From: Panicum virgatum
Lineage: Eukaryota; Streptophyta; Magnoliopsida; Poales; Poaceae
Assembly (NCBI RefSeq): GCF_016808335.1
Contig: NC_053148.1
Location: forward strand, 47,508,930-47,572,929
Direction of reading: 5' to 3'
Length of the DNA: 64,000 nt
Shown here: piece by piece, positions 58,923-64,000 of the stretch
How positions within the stretch are numbered: position 1 is the stretch's first letter
Layout of the letters: the number at the start of each line of letters is the position of its first letter
The notes under the pieces: generated by a model
Told to the model about the DNA's origin: nothing
Seen by the model: only the letters and a program-made list of their open reading frames with translations
Databases searched by the model: none
Made by a program: the position numbers and the translations under genes

Positions 58923-61900
58923 TGTAGCAGCACCGTCCAAATTAAACTGGCTTAAATGCACTAACCATCATCTTAATGCTTAATCAAGTTACTGTGCACT
59001 TAAAACGGTGTAACCTGACAGGCCGTCGGGTAAAATCCCGATTAAACTACTGTACTCCAGGATCACAATTGCACTTAGACCCGTACGAAGACGAGCACAG
59101 GTGATACCAGCACGCAGAAATCTTCAAATTAATTTACAGCACAGGTTTTACATAATAGGTTTGAATACAAACGACAGAGTTTAAAACACAGCGGAAGTTT
59201 AAAACTGAGTTCGAAATACAATACGATAACCACGACGACGGTAAAAGGTGAGCTCCACATCCTGCCCACCGATGTGATGCCAACCTGCCCAATCTTCACG
59301 GGGAAGACGGGGCCCACTCGACGGTCCAACCCGGAGGAAGCGGCTGTCCAATCCAGGACGCACAGACCTCCTCGAAGTCAGCGGGAACACAACCTGCTAA
59401 AAGGTTTCAACAACAACCCTGAGTATACTAATACTCAGCAAGGCTTACCTGACTTTGGGTATACTTAGCTCATTACCTAGACATGCAAAGCTTTTTGGCT
59501 CTGGAATTCTTTTGCTGAAAAGCTGCTAGAAGTGAATCCTTACTTTCAATATTTTAGCTCCATTTAGTATACCAAGTATTAACTAAATTCACCTAATCAT
59601 CTAGAGCACACATGGTGGAACAGATTATCTTGCAGTAACTCCCAAACCAGCCTTTTCCATTCCATTTTCATTCCACATTCTTACTACGATGTGACGTAGT
59701 GACCAAGATTCTCTTAACCGAGAGAGACGGCGAATCGATCCGATTTAACCTTGCAAGGTGGACCTAACTCACACGACACGCGTAAACCCCATCGGGCCAC
59801 ACACGTCAACTGTTCCCATCATCACCCCGACGTCTGAATCACGCCTGCCAAAACCCGGGTGAAGGGTCCCTCACAGCGAACTCCCGGAGAACCCGGAGGC
59901 GACATACCATCCAACACCCGCCATCATTCCACTCCCAAAGTAGCAAGTCGCGATTCAAAGTATCGTTGCAAATCAGGTAATTAGCTTACCGGTTTCGACT
60001 ACCTCCTACTTCCGGCATGTGGTTAGTACTGTTCAAACTCGGTCATCAGGGCCAACAACGGTACGGTCCTCAATCGACACAGGCGGAAGTTCATTTTCTC
60101 CTCTATTCCATACCAATACTCCTACTCATTTCTGCCCGGTCTCCAATTTCCTTTACTCATCAACTCATTTCAAAGCCATAGCTAAAAGATCAAGATCCTA
60201 AACTCGCGAGTGACAGTAATCACTCGACTTCTACCGAAATCCTATTTAGCAGAGCATTTCTATCGACACCTGCATACTAGTATAGGCCAACGGTACCTAG
60301 GGAAAACATGCATACTATGGTTCCATTCAACTCCTAGAACATAAATGCACAATACTTAAATAAACATTGAATAATTTAAATTATGGTTATGCTCCGGGGC
60401 TTGCCTTGCAGGTCAGCGGGGTTAACGAAGTCTTCTGGAGCGTGCTCAACGGCGTCCTTCTGCGGATCTTCTGCTCGTGGCTCCTGGACCGGCTCAGCAA
60501 TCAACTCGTGGGCGACTTCGTTTGCGGCGTCTACACGAATACAAATATGCCATGCGCAGTTAGGACACAGTGCAATGCATGATTGCTTAAGATGCGATAC
60601 ATAGGTGCTTATGATGCGATTCCAAAGTTCAAAACATTTTAGCCTGAAGTGTTTCCTTCCAAAAACAACAACTACTAGACTTGCTTAGAGCAGCATGGAT
60701 TAAAACAGAGGTTGATTTGCATGCATGAAACAATTAACTAACAACATTAAAAAGGAAAAGAGCATAGCTAGGGTAATAATAAAAGTAAACACCTAACTTG
60801 CATACATGATCTATTAACAAAATTAAACAGCATAACGTGAAAACAGTAAAGCATGCCACCCAAATTTTTCCAACATTTAACGACGATCGAGAGTATTCAT
60901 TTTAAACCTAGAACAGAAATTAAACAACAATAGATCTACACACTTACACAAAGACCATGCACCTGAAACTTTTTCAATGAACTACACATGCAAGAACTAA
61001 GCCACTGCAAATTTTTCATAATTTTTAGAGCAACAGAAAAAGTGGTAATAATTAAACTAGCTCAAGCACAAAACAAAATATTAACAGGGGTAACAGTGAT
61101 AAAATGCATGCTTAAGCATTTTTCCTCTGAAGATCATGATTTTAGAAACATAACAAAATTGGGTTTGTATTTTTAGGAATTTCCTGCAAATTTCTACAAT
61201 TTTTGGAAGGTTTCAGCCATTTAAATAAATGAAAAACAATAAAAGGGGGGCTGACGACTGGGCCCCACACGTCAGGGAGCCCAGCCGCCCCCCTCCTCTG
61301 CTTCGGCCGCGCATGGCCTGGCGCGGGGGTGGCGGCGCTGCCGCCCACCCACGGCTCGCCGGCGGTGGGGGCTGGCGCAGCCGCAGCCAGGGCACGCCGG
61401 CGGGGCTAGCGCAGGCGGAGCAGGGGGCGGCCGCGGGGAGGCGCAGGGAGGGGCTGGCGCGGCGGCTCGCGGCAGCGCGGCATCGGCGGCGCCGTTCTGG
61501 CCAGTTGCAAGGCGGCGGCGGGAGCGGGCGGCGCGAGCACCAGGGAGTCCGGGCGGCCCTAGGGCGCACGAAGGTGGCGCCCAGGGAGGAGCAGAGGGGG
61601 CTGGCGGCGTGCGTGCGCGGCGGGCGGCGCGTTCGCGGCGGCGCGGCGGCGCTTCGACGGCGGCGGCCGTAGATTAGGGTGGGGAGAGGGTCGGGGAGTG
61701 AGATAGGGTTGCGGCCGAGCTCACCGTGGATCAATTTTGCGCGGAGGAAGGCCGGAAGGGGGTCGTCGACGGGAGGGGCGAAGCTCGGGGCGGAGCTTGA
61801 CGAAGACAGCAATGGCGGACGGCATCTGGGGCTTGACTTCGGCCGGGGTAGGGCACGGTCGCGCTCGTGGAGGGATGGATGAGCTTCGGGGCGAGGTGCA

Positions 61901-62460
61901 GTGGGTTGGAGCGCGATGAATCGAAGCGGGGCGGCGAGCCTTGGCCGGTGCGACAAACGACGACGGCTCAAACTCGTCTCTGCTCGCTCGAGCTCGACCT
62001 AGCTTTGAGGAAGGAGAAGGCTGGAAGGGAGGAGAAGGTTCCCGTGCTCGCGAGAGGATAAGGGCGGCGCCCGGACGCCGAGGAACGCCGGGATGAGCAA
62101 CGCGTGGAGGAGCTCGCCGGCGTCGACGGTCGCCGGTGTCGGTATGGGCAAAACAGTGAAAACGCTGGAGCTCTCACTGTTGACTCGATTGAATGATTTT
62201 GACTCCAGTTTGACCCGCTAAAACTCCAAATTTCATATAACAACTTGAAATTTGACCAAAATAAAAGTTGTAGAGGATTAAAAGATCTACAACTTTCGTT
62301 TTGAGTGGAAGTTGATTTGGAGCTCAGATCAAGGACAAAAATGAGATCGAAAACGGCTAAGACAAAGATTAAATCGCGGACTCGGTTAACGCTAACGACG
62401 AATTTGAGTCCACAATTAGTGAGTTAACTCATGATTAGCGAGATGATTAACACAGGGGTG
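58923..62460 (-). mobile_element. Solo LTR inserted in a GAA tract, reverse orientation, one end eroded
   Basis: On the plus strand it begins TGTAGCAGCACCG and runs to GATTAACACAGGGGTG, where GAA repeats resume. In reverse it matches the LTRs at 49688 and 52773: GGTGCTGCTACA end, CACCCCTGTGTTAATC start, and shared internal blocks such as ACCTTGCAAGGTGGACCTAA and CTACCTCCTACTTCCGGCATG. The expected terminal bases TTACA are missing at the right junction, probably lost in GAA slippage. AAGAA flanks both sides but is uninformative in this repeat. Length is about 3.54 kb. The GC-rich zone 61220-62110 gives spurious open frames. Confidence 0.8.
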
Positions 62461-62512
62461 AAGAAGAAGAAGAAGAAGAAGAAGAAGAAGAAGAAGAAGA
62501 AGAAGAAGAAGA
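62460..62512 (+). repeat. (GAA)n microsatellite, right part of the split tract
   Basis: About 17 GAA units that continue, in frame, the tract at 58827-58922 after the solo LTR. Confidence 0.9.
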
Positions 62513-62567
62513 GCCTGAGGAGATCCAGGGAGAGTCCGGAGTGGAGTCTGGACCTGGGACGCCGTGA

Positions 62568-63128
62568 GGACGTAGTCAGAGGGCAAAATTTCTCCCCTCG
62601 TGATAGCCTAACTTTTGCGTAGTTGGTAGGATGGCTAGTGTGACGCCTTAGGCTAACCTTGGGTAGAGAAATTCTTTTGTGACTCAGTGACTTGAGTCAT
62701 GTATGATGGACCTTTGCCACTGTTAGTGTGGTGTGTTGTGGTTCCACCGGGATGGTGATGATGTACGCAAACAGTTTCTGGCCTGTGCAGCATGGCTGCT
62801 GTTGAAAATAAATAAGTTGGTTGTGATCTTTTATCTAAAAGCTGTATATCAAAGGTTGATGCTTGGTTACAATCTGTTGATGGTATGGCTGTGTCATTGT
62901 GAATGATACAAAATTTTGTTGATGAGCCATATGAGGGGTATATGCAGCTTGAAACTTTATTTGTGCAAAGTTACTATCCATTATTTTTAAGATATTATGG
63001 TGCACAAATTTAAATGGATAATAGAATTATAGTGAGAGTGGGATAATTTTTGTTGGAATGATTATATTAGCTATGCATATCCTTATTTTGCATGGACTAG
63101 TCCTAATAGCGGAATAGCTAACCGAGGG
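62568..63128 (+). other. Spacer between extra ORF and gag
   Basis: AT-rich non-coding sequence of the retrotransposon, with no recognised motif. It may serve as leader of gag. Confidence 0.45.
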
Positions 63129-63989
63129 ATGGTGCTTTTACATATGGGCGATAACAACGATGCTAACCATGGAATTGGGGGTCAAGGAGCACAGCCACCG
63201 CCACCTCCCTCCTTGGCTCAGGCTATTGCGGCCCTTATAGCTGACCGCAATGAGCAGACCGAATTGCTGAGGCAATTGGTGCAGAGTAATGCTGATAGAG
63301 GCCGACAAGCACCACCTGCAGGGACTGACTACGTCAGTTTTCTTGCTACTCAACCACCCTTGTTCCATAAGGCAATTGATCCACTAGAGGCCGATGCGTG
63401 GATTCGCACCATCGAAGATAAGTTTAGTATCCTTGACTGCTCAGAGGTGAACAAGAATGCCTTTGCGGCACAACAATTGAGAGGTCCGGCAAAAATATGG
63501 TGGGATAACCACAAAGCTCTGCTCCCTGCCAATGCTCATCCCACCTGGGGTGAATTTGTGGCAGCATTTAGAGCCCACCATATTCCCACTAGTTTGATGA
63601 GAAGAAAGATGGAGGAGTTCCTAGCATTGAAGCAAGGGAGCAATACTATTCTGCAGTATGCGCAGACCTTCAATCAGCTATCCCAGTATGTTGGCTTTCA
63701 TGTGGATAGTGCTGAAAAGAGGCAAGATTGCTTCAGGAGAGGACTGAATACAAAGTTGCATGACAAACTAGCTCTAACTACATGTGCTAACTTTACCGAG
63801 CTAGTTAATAAGGCCATTACTCAAGAAGATGCCACAGTAGCTCATAAGGCCAACAAAAAGAGGAAGGCACCTGTTGGATCTTCCAGCAGTGCACCCCAAA
63901 GGTATAGGCTGGTGCAGACAAGGGCTCAACAAACTTCAAGTCGCCCTATGCAGCCAGGCCGTTGGATTACTAGGCCACCACAGCAGTAG
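63129..63989 (+). pseudogene. Ty3/gypsy gag (Retrotrans_gag), 3' end outside window
   Basis: The ATG at 63129, or the better one at 63144, opens 286 codons. The Retrotrans_gag core is clear: FLATQPPLFHKAIDPLEADA, WIRTIEDKFSILDC, QLRGPAKIWWDNH and the YAQTFNQLSQYVGF segment, then FRRGLNTKLHDKLAL. A basic KKRKAP stretch follows. Gag forms the capsid of the retrotransposon particle in the cytoplasm. A TAG at 63987-63989 stops the frame after a Gln/Pro-rich stretch, before any CCHC zinc knuckle. In related elements the frame continues, so this is likely a nonsense change. Protease and polymerase would lie beyond the window. Chromovirus (Tekay-like) assignment is inference. Confidence 0.82.
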
Positions 63990-64000
63990 CCTGGTGTACC

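Larger units (their letters stand above)
56553..62567 (+). pseudogene. Extra ORF upstream of gag, coiled-coil and poly-Glu, broken
   Basis: The ATG at 56553 opens a frame ending at TGA 56688-56690. The same frame continues to TAG 57087-57089 and on to 57127, where a solo LTR (57133-58642) interrupts it. It resumes after the AAAGG duplication and runs in phase through a coiled-coil-like stretch rich in Gln/Glu/Val (58690-58810) into a poly-Glu tract coded by (GAA)n. That tract is split by a second solo LTR (58923-62460). The frame re-emerges at 62460 as Glu codons, then PEEIQGESGVESGPG, and stops at 62565-62567. The conserved N-terminal part includes DWDSWQLTVFGRKL and EEFTKKHP. I know such ORFs only as extra genes of some grass Ty3/gypsy elements; function unknown. 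Two nonsense codons and two insertions make it dead. Confidence 0.7.

Noticed and set aside
58695..58983. Poly-Phe and poly-Lys open frames
   Set aside because: Other registers of the (GAA)n tract. Only the poly-Glu register is continuous with a coding frame.
61213..61971. 252-codon minus-strand frame
   Set aside because: It falls inside the GC-rich part of the solo LTR 58923-62460 and corresponds in position to similar spurious frames in the related LTR at 50110-50850.

Overview
The window looks like a gene-poor, transposon-rich piece of a grass (Poaceae) genome, probably panicoid. The genes are intron-rich, with long GC-biased first exons. Between them lie Stowaway and Tourist MITEs, a Pong/Tourist-type PIF-Harbinger element, a ~284-bp miniature LTR element, and ~3-kb LTRs of a Ty3/gypsy retrotransposon. 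No CRISPR array, rRNA gene or intact tRNA gene was seen. All calls come from reading the sequence; no database search was run.

Four host genes can be built exon by exon with consistent splice phases. (1) 10132-11510 (+): secreted papain-type cysteine protease, 3 exons, 370 aa. (2) 13189-24321 (+): RRN3/TIF-IA-like RNA polymerase I initiation factor, 15 coding exons, 615 aa. (3) 29825-32837 (+): 2-oxoglutarate/Fe(II)-dependent dioxygenase, 12 exons, 326 aa, with a 20-nt exon that carries the iron-binding HxD and a GC-AG intron. (4) 42713-35787 (-): HMA1-type chloroplast heavy-metal P1B ATPase, 13 exons, 828 aa. A detached copy of HMA1 exon 1 lies at 45703-45209. The dioxygenase and HMA1 genes converge.

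Layout. 1-9.9 kb holds transposon debris, a CACTA element, and a tandem duplication of the protease upstream region. The second copy carries a four-level nest: SINE, then foldback element, then solo LTR, inside the duplicate. 10-12.4 kb holds the protease and a second CACTA element in inverse orientation. 12.4-24.3 kb is RRN3; its introns host a hAT MITE, an RTE-type LINE and a hAT nested in a hAT nested in an L1 remnant. 25.1-29.7 kb is a 4.6-kb PIF/Harbinger element with both ORFs damaged, ending 93 bp before the dioxygenase ATG. 33.1-35.5 kb holds a 1.9-kb hAT derivative and the miniature LTR element. 43-48.3 kb holds nested MITEs, a hAT MITE, the HMA1 exon-1 copy and a candidate Helitron. 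From 49.7 kb to the end lies the 5' part of a Ty3/gypsy element: 5' LTR, primer binding site, extra coiled-coil ORF and gag. Three solo LTRs interrupt it, each with target-site evidence of different strength.

The host genes do not form an operon or one pathway. They cover vacuolar/secretory proteolysis, rRNA transcription, 2-oxoglutarate-dependent oxidation and plastid metal transport. The main story is insertion history. Two places contain an internal unfilled copy of the target site, so several insertions can be proven from this window alone.
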